A DNA stretch of 18,670 bases from an uncultured Prevotellaceae bacterium (GTDB taxonomy: Bacteria; Bacteroidota; Bacteroidia; Bacteroidales; Bacteroidaceae): positions 1 through 18,670 of the forward strand of contig CALZOH010000032.1 of assembly GCA_945827465.1 (NCBI GenBank), in the 5' to 3' direction. The first letter of the stretch is position 1. Every line of letters starts with the position of its first letter. Positions 1-7,408 of the stretch are shown here, one piece after another. The notes under the pieces were generated by a model. It did no database searches, was not told the origin of the DNA, and saw only the letters and a program-made list of their open reading frames with translations. The position numbers were made by a program, and so were the translations under genes.

Positions 1-47
1 GAGATTCCTCTACGTCTCGTGGGCTCGGAGATGTGTATAAGAGACAG
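1..47 (+). other. Illumina Nextera adapter (sequencing artefact)
   Basis: The contig begins with synthetic library sequence. Bases 1-5 (GAGAT) match the 3' end of the P7 primer. Bases 6-13 (TCCTCTAC) match the primer-orientation form of Nextera i7 index N712. Bases 14-28 match the Read 2 primer segment and bases 29-47 are the 19-base Tn5 mosaic end AGATGTGTATAAGAGACAG. This is untrimmed read-through adapter, not part of the organism. Genomic sequence starts at about base 48, only five bases before the rpsL start codon, so the true upstream region is missing. Confidence 0.97.
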
Positions 48-52
48 CAATT

Positions 53-436
53 ATGCCTACAATTTCACAATTGGTAAGAAAAGGCAGAAAGGTGCTCGTT
101 GAGAAGAGCAAATCTCCCGCTTTGGATTCATGTCCTCAGCGTCGTGGAGTTTGCGTTCGTGTCTACACAACGACTCCTAAAAAGCCTAATTCGGCCATGC
201 GCAAGGTGGCGCGTGTGCGTTTGACAAACTCCAAGGAAGTAAACTCATATATTCCTGGAGAGGGACATAACTTGCAGGAGCACTCGATTGTGCTCGTTCG
301 TGGAGGACGTGTTAAGGATCTTCCTGGTGTGCGTTATCACATAGTTCGTGGAACCTTGGATACGGCTGGTGTAGCCAATCGTACTCAGCGTCGTTCTAAA
401 TATGGAGCAAAACGTCCTAAGGCCGGTAAGAAGTAA
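53..436 (+). CDS. rpsL: 30S ribosomal protein S12 (uS12)
   Basis: S12 sits at the decoding centre of the small subunit and controls translational accuracy. The 127-residue product carries the family signature TTPKKPNSA at about residues 39-47 and the GGRVKDLPGVRYH loop at about 84-96. Lys43 and Lys88, the classic sites of streptomycin-resistance substitutions, are both lysine here, so the allele looks like the sensitive wild type. Asp89, the residue methylthiolated by RimO in other bacteria, is present. The length is close to the usual 124-140 residues, with a basic C-terminus ending KAGKK. It is the first gene of the str segment. Its promoter and any upstream gene (rpoC is the usual neighbour in this phylum) are lost behind the adapter. 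Confidence 0.98.
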   Translation: MPTISQLVRKGRKVLVEKSKSPALDSCPQRRGVCVRVYTTTPKKPNSAMRKVARVRLTNSKEVNSYIPGEGHNLQEHSIVLVRGGRVKDLPGVRYHIVRGTLDTAGVANRTQRRSKYGAKRPKAGKK

Positions 437-521
437 TTAATAATTAAAGGTCAGCGGAAGGTTGAGTAAAAACCTACGGGTTTTGAAGAACGTAGATGCA
501 GCCTAAACTGAAAATAAGAAA
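437..521 (+). promoter_or_regulatory. rpsL-rpsG spacer with paired segments, possible regulatory RNA
   Basis: This 85-base spacer is much longer than most gaps in the run. Bases 459-463 (AGGTT) can pair with 471-475 (AACCT). Alternatively, 474-478 (CTACG) pairs with 491-495 (CGTAG), and the two helices compete at 474-475. An outer clamp may form between 448-450 (AGG) and 502-504 (CCT). In E. coli the same intercistronic region is the S7 binding site that controls translation of the str operon. Whether this spacer does the same is inference from position and foldability only. No -7 element matching the Bacteroidetes promoter pattern was seen. Confidence 0.35.
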
Positions 522-998
522 ATGAGAAAAGCTAAACCAAAGAAACGCTTAATCCTTCCTGATCCTCGTTTTAATGATCAGAAGGTGTCTAAGTTCGTCA
601 ATCATTTGATGTACGATGGTAAGAAAAATCTTTCTTACGAAATTTTCTATGCAGCTCTTGAAGTTGTAGGAGATAAAATGAAGGATGCTGAGAAAACTCC
701 TTTGGATATTTGGAAAGAAGCTCTCGATAAGATTACTCCTCAGGTAGAGGTGAAGTCTCGTCGTATTGGTGGCGCAACTTTTCAGGTTCCAACGGAAATT
801 CGTCCGGATCGTAAGGAGTCAATTTCAATGAAAAATATGATTCTTTTCGCTCGTAAGCGCGGCGGCAAGAGTATGGCAGAGAAATTGGCTGCTGAAATCC
901 TTGATGCTTATAACGAGCAGGGTGGTGCCTTCAAGCGCAAGGAAGACTTGCATCGTATGGCTGAAGCCAACCGTGCATTTGCTCACTTTAGATTTTAA
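522..998 (+). CDS. rpsG: 30S ribosomal protein S7 (uS7)
   Basis: S7 is a primary 16S rRNA binding protein that nucleates assembly of the 3' major domain (head) and lies near the E site. The 158-residue product shows the family pattern ILPDPRF at about residues 11-17, KFVNHLMYDGKK at about 24-35, and RRIGGATFQVPTEIRP in the middle, ending HRMAEANRAFAHFRF. Length and sequence are typical for Bacteroidetes S7. The start codon is preceded by an A-rich stretch and no Shine-Dalgarno sequence, as usual in this phylum. It lies 85 bases after rpsL, behind a spacer that may fold, and 16 bases before fusA. S7 is the autoregulator of the str operon in E. coli. Confidence 0.98.
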   Translation: MRKAKPKKRLILPDPRFNDQKVSKFVNHLMYDGKKNLSYEIFYAALEVVGDKMKDAEKTPLDIWKEALDKITPQVEVKSRRIGGATFQVPTEIRPDRKESISMKNMILFARKRGGKSMAEKLAAEILDAYNEQGGAFKRKEDLHRMAEANRAFAHFRF

Positions 999-1014
999 TT
1001 ATTAGAGAGAATCA

Positions 1015-3132
1015 ATGGCACAAGCAGATTTGCATTTGACTCGTAATATCGGTATTATGGCTCATATTGATGCGGGTAAGACTACAACGTCTGAGCGTAT
1101 CTTGTTTTATACCGGTAAGACGCACAAGATTGGCGAAGTTCATGATGGAGCTGCAACGATGGACTGGATGGTTCAAGAGCAAGAGAGAGGTATTACTATT
1201 ACTTCGGCAGCTACTACTACTTTTTGGAATTGGAATAAGCATCAATATAAGATTAATTTGATTGACACTCCGGGACACGTGGATTTTACCGCTGAAGTAG
1301 AGCGCTCTTTGCGTGTTTTGGATGGTGCAGTTGCTACTTATTGCGCTGTTGGTGGCGTACAGCCTCAATCTGAGACAGTATGGCGTCAGGCAGATAAGTA
1401 TAATGTTCCCCGCTTGGGTTATGTGAACAAGATGGACCGCTCTGGCGCTGATTATTATGAAGTGCTGAAGCAGATGAAGTCTGTTTTGAACGCTAATCCA
1501 TGTGCAATCAATATTCCTATTGGCGCAGAGGAGAATTTCAAAGGCGTCATTGACTTGATCAAAATGAAGGCTATTCTGTGGCATGATGAGACCATGGGCG
1601 CTGAATATGAAGTTGAGGAGATTCCTGAAGCCATGAAGGACGAAGCTGACGAGTGGCGTAACAAGCTTCTTGAGCAAGTTGCAGACTTTGATGATGTCGT
1701 GATGGAGAAATTCTTTGAAGATCCTTCCACGATTACTGAAGAAGAGGTGATTCGTGCACTTCGTAAGGGAACTCTTGAAATGAAGTTGACGCCGATGTGT
1801 TGTGGTTCTTCTTTTAAGAATAAGGGTGTTCAGACTCTTCTTGATTACGTATGTGCTTTCTTGCCTTCTCCGCTTGATACTCCAAATGTCGTTGGAACGA
1901 ATCCTTCAACGGGTGAAGAAGAAGATCGTCGTCCGGATGTGAATGACCACACTTCTGCATTAGCTTTCAAGATTGCAACTGACCCGTATGTGGGTCGTCT
2001 GACATATGTTCGTGTGTATTCAGGTCAACTGACTTCTGGTTCGTATATTTATGATGTTCGCTCAGGTAAGAAAGAGAGAATCTCTCGTATGTTCCAGATG
2101 CACTCGAATCATCAGATGGCAGTGGAAACTATTGCGGCCGGTGATATCGGCGCTGTGGTAGGTATTAAGGATATCCGTACTGGTGATACGCTTTCTGATG
2201 AGGATGCTCCAATCATTCTTGAATCTATGACCTTCCCTGATCCGGTTATCGGTATCGCAGTTGAGCCCAAGACTCAGAAGGATATGGATAGATTGTCACT
2301 CGGTTTGGCTAAGTTGGCCGAAGAGGATCCAACCTTTACAGTTCGTACAGACGAACAGTCTGGCCAGACAATTATTTCTGGTATGGGAGAGCTTCACTTG
2401 GATATTATCATTGACCGCTTGAAAAGAGAGTTCAAGGTAGAATGTAACCAAGGTAAGCCTCAAGTTAACTATAAGGAGGCCATCACTAAGACTGTTAATC
2501 TGCGTGAAGTATACAAGAAGCAGACTGGTGGTCGCGGTAAGTTCGCTGATATTATCGTTAACGTTGGTCCTGTTGATGAAGACTTCAAAGAGGGCGGATT
2601 GCAATTTATCAATTCTGTAACCGGTGGTAACATTCCTAAGGAATATATTCCTTCAGTTCAGAAAGGTTTTGAAAATGCCATGAAGAGTGGTGTTCTTGGC
2701 GGCTATCCTCTTGATAGTTTGAAGGTGGAATTGGTGGATGGTTCTTTCCATCCCGTTGACTCCGACCAATTGTCATTTGAAGTTGCTGCTTTAAATGCTT
2801 ACAAGAATGCTTGTTCAAAGGCCGGTCCCGTGTTGCTTGAACCGATCATGCGTTTGGAAGTAATTACTCCCGAAGAGAGTATGGGTGATGTAATCGGAGA
2901 TTTGAACAAACGTAGAGGACAGGTTGAAGGAATGGACACCAACCGTTCAGGTGCAAGAGTTGTTAAGGCTCTCGTTCCTCTGTCTGAAATGTTTGGTTAT
3001 GTTACTACTTTGCGTACGATTACTTCTGGTCGTGCCACATCTTCTATGGAGTATGATCATCATGCCCCGATGTCATCTAGCTTAGCTAAAACAGTACTTG
3101 AAGAAGTAAAGGGGAGAACAGATTTAGTATAA
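1015..3132 (+). CDS. fusA: Translation elongation factor G
   Basis: EF-G is the GTPase that drives translocation of tRNAs and mRNA through the ribosome, and with RRF it helps split post-termination ribosomes. The 705-residue protein has all the GTP-binding motifs: P-loop AHIDAGKT at about residues 16-23, switch I RGITI at 58-62, DTPGH at 84-88 with the catalytic His88, and NKMD at 138-141. Domains II to V follow, including the GMGELHLDIIIDRL segment and a C-terminus ending EEVKGRTDLV. It is full length, and sequence similarity to Bacteroides EF-G is strong throughout. No tuf gene follows, unlike in E. coli. Fusidic acid acts on this protein. The next gene, rpsJ, is 79 bases away across a strong hairpin. 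Confidence 0.98.
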   Translation: MAQADLHLTRNIGIMAHIDAGKTTTSERILFYTGKTHKIGEVHDGAATMDWMVQEQERGITITSAATTTFWNWNKHQYKINLIDTPGHVDFTAEVERSLRVLDGAVATYCAVGGVQPQSETVWRQADKYNVPRLGYVNKMDRSGADYYEVLKQMKSVLNANPCAINIPIGAEENFKGVIDLIKMKAILWHDETMGAEYEVEEIPEAMKDEADEWRNKLLEQVADFDDVVMEKFFEDPSTITEEEVIRALRKGTLEMKLTPMCCGSSFKNKGVQTLLDYVCAFLPSPLDTPNVVGTNPSTGEEEDRRPDVNDHTSALAFKIATDPYVGRLTYVRVYSGQLTSGSYIYDVRSGKKERISRMFQMHSNHQMAVETIAAGDIGAVVGIKDIRTGDTLSDEDAPIILESMTFPDPVIGIAVEPKTQKDMDRLSLGLAKLAEEDPTFTVRTDEQSGQTIISGMGELHLDIIIDRLKREFKVECNQGKPQVNYKEAITKTVNLREVYKKQTGGRGKFADIIVNVGPVDEDFKEGGLQFINSVTGGNIPKEYIPSVQKGFENAMKSGVLGGYPLDSLKVELVDGSFHPVDSDQLSFEVAALNAYKNACSKAGPVLLEPIMRLEVITPEESMGDVIGDLNKRRGQVEGMDTNRSGARVVKALVPLSEMFGYVTTLRTITSGRATSSMEYDHHAPMSSSLAKTVLEEVKGRTDLV

Positions 3133-3144
3133 TAATTAATAAAT

Positions 3145-3194
3145 GAAGGTTTGGGGGAGCCTTATCGAATGACTCTTAAGGCTTTCTCTCCTTC
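3145..3194 (+). promoter_or_regulatory. Long imperfect hairpin between fusA and rpsJ
   Basis: An inner stem GCCTTA (3159-3164) pairs perfectly with TAAGGC (3177-3182) around a 12-base loop. An outer stem GAAGG (3145-3149) pairs with CCTTC (3190-3194). Between them 3154-3158 can pair with 3185-3189 including G-U pairs, giving about 16 base pairs in total. The right arm is pyrimidine-rich but is followed by TTTGAATAAATAAG rather than a clean T-run, so a strong intrinsic terminator is unlikely. The position between the str and S10 segments matches where other bacteria place the S10 leader. A role as attenuator, processing site or r-protein target is inference. Confidence 0.55.
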
Positions 3195-3211
3195 TTTGAA
3201 TAAATAAGATA

Positions 3212-3517
3212 ATGAGTCAGAAAATTAGAATTAAGTTGAAGTCTTATGATCACACTCTTGTTGAGAAATCTTCAGACAAGATCGTTAAGGCTGTGAAGCA
3301 AACAGGTGCGATTGTAAGTGGCCCGATTCCACTTCCTACGCACAAGCGTATCATCACTGTTAATCGCAGTACTTTTGTCAACAAAAAATCTCGCGAACAA
3401 TTTGAATTGTGTTCCTACAAGCGTTTGATTGACATTTATAGCTCAACGGCTAAGACTGTGGATTCTTTGATGAAGTTGGAACTTCCTTGTGGAGTTGAAG
3501 TAGAAATTAAAGTGTAG
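3212..3517 (+). CDS. rpsJ: 30S ribosomal protein S10 (uS10, NusE)
   Basis: S10 is a head protein of the 30S subunit. As NusE it also joins NusB in antitermination complexes and contacts NusG. The 101-residue protein begins MSQKIRIKLKSYDH and carries the family stretch GPIPLPTHKRIITVNRS at about residues 38-54, followed by KKSREQFELCSYKRLIDI. It ends with the typical LPCGVEVEIKV. Length matches the 100-105 residues expected. It opens the S10 segment, 79 bases after fusA and 29 bases before rplC. The bases before its ATG are AT-rich with no ribosome binding site. Confidence 0.98.
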   Translation: MSQKIRIKLKSYDHTLVEKSSDKIVKAVKQTGAIVSGPIPLPTHKRIITVNRSTFVNKKSREQFELCSYKRLIDIYSSTAKTVDSLMKLELPCGVEVEIKV

Positions 3518-3546
3518 TTTAAATAGAATAATTAATATCAACTGAA

Positions 3547-4164
3547 ATGCCAGGATTATTAGGAAAAAAAATCGGAATGACATCCGTTTTCAGTGCTGAT
3601 GGAAAGAATGTTCCATGCACTGTTATCGAAGCTGGTCCTTGCGTAGTCACACAGGTGAAGACTGTTGATAAGGATGGTTATGAAGCTGTTCAGTTGGGTT
3701 TTCAAGAACTCAAAGAAAAGAACACTTCTAATCCTTTGAAAGGTCACTTCAAGAAAGCTGGAACTACGCCGAAGAGACACTTGGCCGAGTTCAAAGATTT
3801 TGATAAGGAGTTGCAATTGGGCGATACCGTTACAGTTGACATCTTCGCAGACGTGGAGTTTGTTGATGTTGTAGGTACATCCAAGGGTCACGGATTTCAA
3901 GGTGTAATGAAGCGCCACGGTTTTGGCGGTGTTGGTCAGTCAACACATGGTCAAGACGACCGCGCTCGTAAGCCGGGATCAATTGGTGCTTGCTCTTATC
4001 CCGCAAAAGTATTCAAGGGAATGCGAATGGGCGGTCAAATGGGCGGCGATCGTGTTACAACTCAAAATCTGCGTGTGTTAAAAGTTATCCCTGAACACAA
4101 CCTGATTCTTGTTAAAGGTTCTGTTGCTGGATGCAAAGGTTCAATCGTTTTAATTAAGGAGTAA
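3547..4164 (+). CDS. rplC: 50S ribosomal protein L3 (uL3)
   Basis: L3 is an early-assembly 23S rRNA binding protein whose long central loop reaches the peptidyl transferase centre. The 205-residue product starts MPGLLGKKIGMT, has the signature KGHGFQGVMKRHGFGG at about residues 113-128, and then the loop RKPGSIGACSYPAKVFKG at about 141-158. In E. coli the residue after GSIG is Gln150, methylated by PrmB. Here Ala148 occupies that place, so the modification cannot occur at this site. Its TAA stop shares one base with the rplD start (TAATG), which suggests translational coupling. Confidence 0.98.
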   Translation: MPGLLGKKIGMTSVFSADGKNVPCTVIEAGPCVVTQVKTVDKDGYEAVQLGFQELKEKNTSNPLKGHFKKAGTTPKRHLAEFKDFDKELQLGDTVTVDIFADVEFVDVVGTSKGHGFQGVMKRHGFGGVGQSTHGQDDRARKPGSIGACSYPAKVFKGMRMGGQMGGDRVTTQNLRVLKVIPEHNLILVKGSVAGCKGSIVLIKE

Positions 4165-4793
4165 TGGAAGTTAGCGTATTAAATAGAAATGGTGAAGACA
4201 CCGGTAGAAAAGTTGCGTTAAACGAATCTATTTTCGGTATTGAACCTAACGATCACGCCATATATTTGGATGTGAAATTGTATTTGGCTTCTCAACGCCA
4301 GGGAACAGCCAAGACGAAGGAGAGAAGTGAGTTGAGCGGTTCTACCCGTAAACTTGGACGTCAGAAAGGTGGCGGTGGTGCTCGTCGCGGTGACATTAAT
4401 TCTCCCGTTTTGGTTGGTGGTGCTCGCGTTTTCGGTCCTACACCGCGCGATTATAGCTTTAAACTGAACAAAAAAGTGAAGCAACTTGCTCGTAGATCTG
4501 CTTTGTCTTATAAGGCAAATGAAGGTGCTATTATTGTAGTTGAAGATTTCACTTTTGACGCTCCCAAGACAAAAACATTTTTAGAGATGGGTGAAAAGCT
4601 CAAGATCAATGACAAAAAGGCTCTTGTTGTTTTGTCGGGTGTAGATAAAAACGTATATTTGTCAGCTCGAAATATACAAAGCGCTAAGGTGATTATGGCC
4701 TCACAGTTGAATACATATAATGTGCTCGATGCATCTGTGTTGGTTGTAACTGAAAGCGCCTTAAATAGTATTGACGCTGTCTTAACAAAATAA
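4164..4793 (+). CDS. rplD: 50S ribosomal protein L4 (uL4)
   Basis: L4 binds 23S rRNA domain I, and its extended loop lines the peptide exit tunnel opposite L22. In E. coli it also represses its own S10 operon at the transcriptional and translational levels. The 209-residue protein has the conserved segment KGGGGARRGDINSPV at about residues 69-83, the tunnel-facing loop region, followed by GGARVFGPTPRDYSFKLNKKVK. It is full length. The ATG overlaps the rplC stop by one base, and the AAGGAG just upstream is too close to the start (2 bases) to act as a Shine-Dalgarno. rplW follows after 12 bases. Confidence 0.97.
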   Translation: MEVSVLNRNGEDTGRKVALNESIFGIEPNDHAIYLDVKLYLASQRQGTAKTKERSELSGSTRKLGRQKGGGGARRGDINSPVLVGGARVFGPTPRDYSFKLNKKVKQLARRSALSYKANEGAIIVVEDFTFDAPKTKTFLEMGEKLKINDKKALVVLSGVDKNVYLSARNIQSAKVIMASQLNTYNVLDASVLVVTESALNSIDAVLTK

Positions 4794-4805
4794 GTAGTAT
4801 AAGAA

Positions 4806-5099
4806 ATGGGTTACATAATCAAACCGTTGGTCACTGAGAAGATGACCGCTATTACGGAAAAGCAGAACAATGTGTTCGGCTTTGTTGTGCGTCCTGAAGC
4901 TAATAAGCTGCAAATTAAAGAAGAAGTAGAAAAGCGTTATAATGTAAATGTTAAGAGCGTTTCTACTATTCGTTATGCAGGTAAGACAAAAAGTCGATAT
5001 ACAAAAAGAGGCCTAGTTAAAGGTCGTACGAATGCCTTTAAGAAGGCGATCGTTACTTTGAGCGAAGGCGAAACAATAGATTTTTATAGTAATATCTAA
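4806..5099 (+). CDS. rplW: 50S ribosomal protein L23 (uL23)
   Basis: L23 surrounds the peptide tunnel exit and is the docking site for trigger factor and the signal recognition particle. The 97-residue product begins MGYIIKPLVTEKMT and has the family pattern VVRPEANKLQIKEEVEKRYNV at about residues 27-47. Its basic loop KTKSRYTKRGLVKGRTNAFKKA (about 65-86) contacts rRNA. Length is typical (95-100 residues). It lies 12 bases after rplD and 6 bases before rplB. Confidence 0.97.
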   Translation: MGYIIKPLVTEKMTAITEKQNNVFGFVVRPEANKLQIKEEVEKRYNVNVKSVSTIRYAGKTKSRYTKRGLVKGRTNAFKKAIVTLSEGETIDFYSNI

Positions 5100-5105
5100 A
5101 GAATA

Positions 5106-5930
5106 ATGGCAGTACGGAAATTTAGACCCACAACTCCGGGTCAAAGACACAAAATTATTGGTACATTTGAAGAAATTACTGCATCGGTACCAGAAAAATC
5201 TCTTGTGTATGGTAAACGTTCTACCGGTGGTCGTAACAATGTCGGTAAGCGGACTATGCGTTATTTGGGCGGTGGCCACAAGAGAAAATTCCGTTTTATT
5301 GATTTCAAACGAGAGAAAGATGGAATTCCAGCAGTCGTAAAAACAATTGAATATGATCCGAATCGCTCGGCTCGTATTGCGTTGTTGTATTATGCTGATG
5401 GAGAAAAACGTTATATCATTGCTCCGAATGGACTTGAAGTCGGCAGCAAATTGATGTCCGGACCTGAAGCTGCTCCCGAAATTGGTAATACTCTTCCTTT
5501 GCAGAATATTCCTGTCGGTACAGTGATTCATAATATAGAATTACGTCCGGGTCAAGGTGCTCTTTTGGTTCGCTCGGCTGGTAATTTTGCTCAGTTAACT
5601 TCTCGTGAAGGTACTTATTGTGTAATTAAGTTACCTTCGGGTGAAACAAGAAAGATTTTAAGTGCATGTAAGGCTACAATCGGTAGTGTTGGTAACTCTG
5701 ATCATGCTCTTGAAAGTTCAGGTAAGGCTGGTCGTTCGCGTTGGTTAGGACGTCGTCCTCATAACCGTGGTGTTGTAATGAACCCGCATGATCACCCGAT
5801 GGGTGGTGGTGAAGGACGTCAGTCTGGAGGACATCCAAGATCGAGAACTGGATTGTATGCTAAGGGCTTGAAGACTAGAAGACCCAAGAAACAGTCTAAC
5901 AAGTATATAATCGAAAGAAGTAACAAATAA
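5106..5930 (+). CDS. rplB: 50S ribosomal protein L2 (uL2)
   Basis: L2 is one of the largest and most conserved large-subunit proteins, needed for subunit association and for the peptidyl transferase centre. The 274-residue product has an OB-fold plus SH3-like core and a basic C-terminal tail. The diagnostic stretch MNPHDHPMGGGEGR lies at about residues 225-238. Within it Asp229 and His230 correspond to the E. coli D228/H229 pair near the active site. The C-terminus is lysine- and arginine-rich (GLKTRRPKKQSNKY). Only 6 bases separate it from rplW, and rpsS follows after 19 bases. Confidence 0.98.
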   Translation: MAVRKFRPTTPGQRHKIIGTFEEITASVPEKSLVYGKRSTGGRNNVGKRTMRYLGGGHKRKFRFIDFKREKDGIPAVVKTIEYDPNRSARIALLYYADGEKRYIIAPNGLEVGSKLMSGPEAAPEIGNTLPLQNIPVGTVIHNIELRPGQGALLVRSAGNFAQLTSREGTYCVIKLPSGETRKILSACKATIGSVGNSDHALESSGKAGRSRWLGRRPHNRGVVMNPHDHPMGGGEGRQSGGHPRSRTGLYAKGLKTRRPKKQSNKYIIERSNK

Positions 5931-5949
5931 CTAGTTAAGTGAGTAAATT

Positions 5950-6213
5950 ATGAGTCGTTCATTAAAAAAAGGACCTTATATCGCAGTTTCGTTGGAGAAA
6001 AAAATTCTGGCAATGAATGAAAGCGGTAAAAAGAATGTAGTTAAGACTTGGGCTAGGGCTTCAATGATATCTCCTGATTTTGTAGGACATACAATTGCTG
6101 TCCATAATGGTAATAAGTTCATTCCTGTTTATGTTACTGAGAATATGGTAGGTCATAAGTTGGGAGAATTTGCTCCTACTAGAAAGTTTGGCGGCCATTC
6201 TGGTAATAGATAA
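5950..6213 (+). CDS. rpsS: 30S ribosomal protein S19 (uS19)
   Basis: S19 sits in the head of the small subunit, forms a complex with S13 and touches the A-site tRNA. The 87-residue protein begins MSRSLKKGPYIAVSLEKK and has the conserved HNGNKFIPVYVTENMVGHKL run at about residues 52-71, then GEFAPTRKFGGHSGNR at the end. It matches the usual 87-93 residue length exactly. The start codon was chosen because the SRSLKKGPY N-terminus is invariant in the family. It is 19 bases after rplB and 36 bases before rplV. Confidence 0.98.
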   Translation: MSRSLKKGPYIAVSLEKKILAMNESGKKNVVKTWARASMISPDFVGHTIAVHNGNKFIPVYVTENMVGHKLGEFAPTRKFGGHSGNR

Positions 6214-6249
6214 CAGACTTAAATTTGTATATAATAAGAAAAGAATATA

Positions 6250-6645
6250 ATGGGAGCAAGAAAAAGATTAGCGGCTAAGGAAAGAAAAGAAGCCCTGAAA
6301 ACCCAATATTTTGCATCATTGCAAAATGTACCTTCTTCTCCGCGTAAAATGCGTTATGTCGTAGATTTGATTCGCGGTCTTGAAGTTGGTCGTGCCCTTG
6401 CTACGCTTAGATTTTCGCAGAAGGCTGCCTCAGTACCTTTAGAGAAGTTGCTGCGCTCGGCAGTTGCAAATTGGGAGCAGAAAAATGATCGCAAAGCTGA
6501 AGAAGGTGAATTGTATGTTACTAAGGCCTTCGTTGATGAAGGTGTAACATTGAAGAGAATGAGACCGGCTCCTCAGGGTCGCGGTTATAGAATTCGCAAA
6601 CGTTCAAATCACGTAACGTTGCATGTCGGTTCTTTAAATGATTAA
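6250..6645 (+). CDS. rplV: 50S ribosomal protein L22 (uL22)
   Basis: L22 contacts all domains of 23S rRNA, and its beta-hairpin lines the exit tunnel, a site where macrolide-resistance changes arise. The 131-residue protein has the core NVPSSPRKMRYVVDLIRG at about residues 26-43 and the tunnel hairpin around VDEGVTLKRMRPAPQGRGYRI at about 101-121. It ends in NHVTLHVGS. A basic N-terminal extension (GARKRLAAKERKEALK) makes it longer than the 110-residue E. coli protein, as is normal in Bacteroidetes. The hairpin shows no obvious insertion or deletion. It lies 36 bases after rpsS and 11 before rpsC. Confidence 0.97.
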   Translation: MGARKRLAAKERKEALKTQYFASLQNVPSSPRKMRYVVDLIRGLEVGRALATLRFSQKAASVPLEKLLRSAVANWEQKNDRKAEEGELYVTKAFVDEGVTLKRMRPAPQGRGYRIRKRSNHVTLHVGSLND

Positions 6646-6656
6646 TCAAATTAAGT

Positions 6657-7403
6657 ATGGGACAAAAAATTAATCCGATAGCAAACCGCTTAGGTATCAT
6701 TCGTGGTTGGGATTCAAATTGGTTCGGCGGTAAAAAGTTTGGTGATACTCTTGTTGAAGATGACAAAATTCGCAAGTATCTGAATGCGCGTTTGTCTAAA
6801 GCAAGTGTTTCAAAAATCGTAATCGAGCGCACTTTGAAGTTGGTGACCATTACAATTTGTTCTTCTCGTCCTGGTATCATTATTGGTAAGGGTGGACAAG
6901 AGGTTGATAAATTGAAGGAAGAACTCAAGAAAATTACTGATAAGGATATTCAACTGAACATATTTGAGGTTCGCAAGCCTGAGTTGGATGCTCAAATTGT
7001 TGGAAAAAATATTGCTCGTCAGATTGAGGGTCTTGTTGCTTATCGTAGAGCTATTAAAATGGCCATTGCAAATACAATGAGAATGGGTGCTGAAGGTATC
7101 AAGATTCAGATCTCAGGTCGTTTGAATGGTGCTGAAATGGCTCGAAAGGAGATGTACAAGGAGGGAAGAACTCCTTTGCATACTTTCCGTGCAGATATCG
7201 ATTATTGTCAAACAGAGGCTTTGACTAAAGTTGGTCTTTTGGGAATCAAAGTATGGATTTGTCGTGGTGAAGTTTACGGCAAGAAGGATTTGATGCCTAA
7301 CTTTACTCAGCAAAATGAGAAAGGAAGAAACTTTGGAGGTAATAATCGCGTAAGAGGTGATAAAGATTCTAAATCTCGTCGTAGAAGAAACATTAACCGT
7401 TAA
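6657..7403 (+). CDS. rpsC: 30S ribosomal protein S3 (uS3)
   Basis: S3 is at the mRNA entry tunnel and contributes to the ribosomal helicase activity. The 248-residue product begins MGQKINPIANRLGI. The type II KH RNA-binding domain has its GXXG loop at about residues 77-80 (GKGG in IIIGKGGQEVDKL). The C-terminal domain contains KIQISGRLNGAEMARKE and RTPLHTFRADIDY. The tail after about residue 217 is long, Asn-rich and strongly basic, ending KSRRRRNINR, an extension typical of the phylum and probably disordered. It lies 11 bases after rplV and 5 before rplP. Confidence 0.98.
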   Translation: MGQKINPIANRLGIIRGWDSNWFGGKKFGDTLVEDDKIRKYLNARLSKASVSKIVIERTLKLVTITICSSRPGIIIGKGGQEVDKLKEELKKITDKDIQLNIFEVRKPELDAQIVGKNIARQIEGLVAYRRAIKMAIANTMRMGAEGIKIQISGRLNGAEMARKEMYKEGRTPLHTFRADIDYCQTEALTKVGLLGIKVWICRGEVYGKKDLMPNFTQQNEKGRNFGGNNRVRGDKDSKSRRRRNINR

Positions 7404-7408
7404 TAGCC

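Noticed and set aside
29..47. Tn5/IS50 transposon end
   Set aside because: The 19-base mosaic end is flanked by Illumina index and primer sequence in library order, so it is a tagmentation adapter and not a natural insertion.
1012..1677. A 221-residue reverse-strand frame opposite fusA
   Set aside because: It mirrors the codon usage of fusA, has no family resemblance and overlaps an intact essential gene completely.
3133..3211. A missing or broken tuf gene between fusA and rpsJ
   Set aside because: The gap has only 79 bases with no EF-Tu remnant. In Bacteroidetes tuf is normally located elsewhere.
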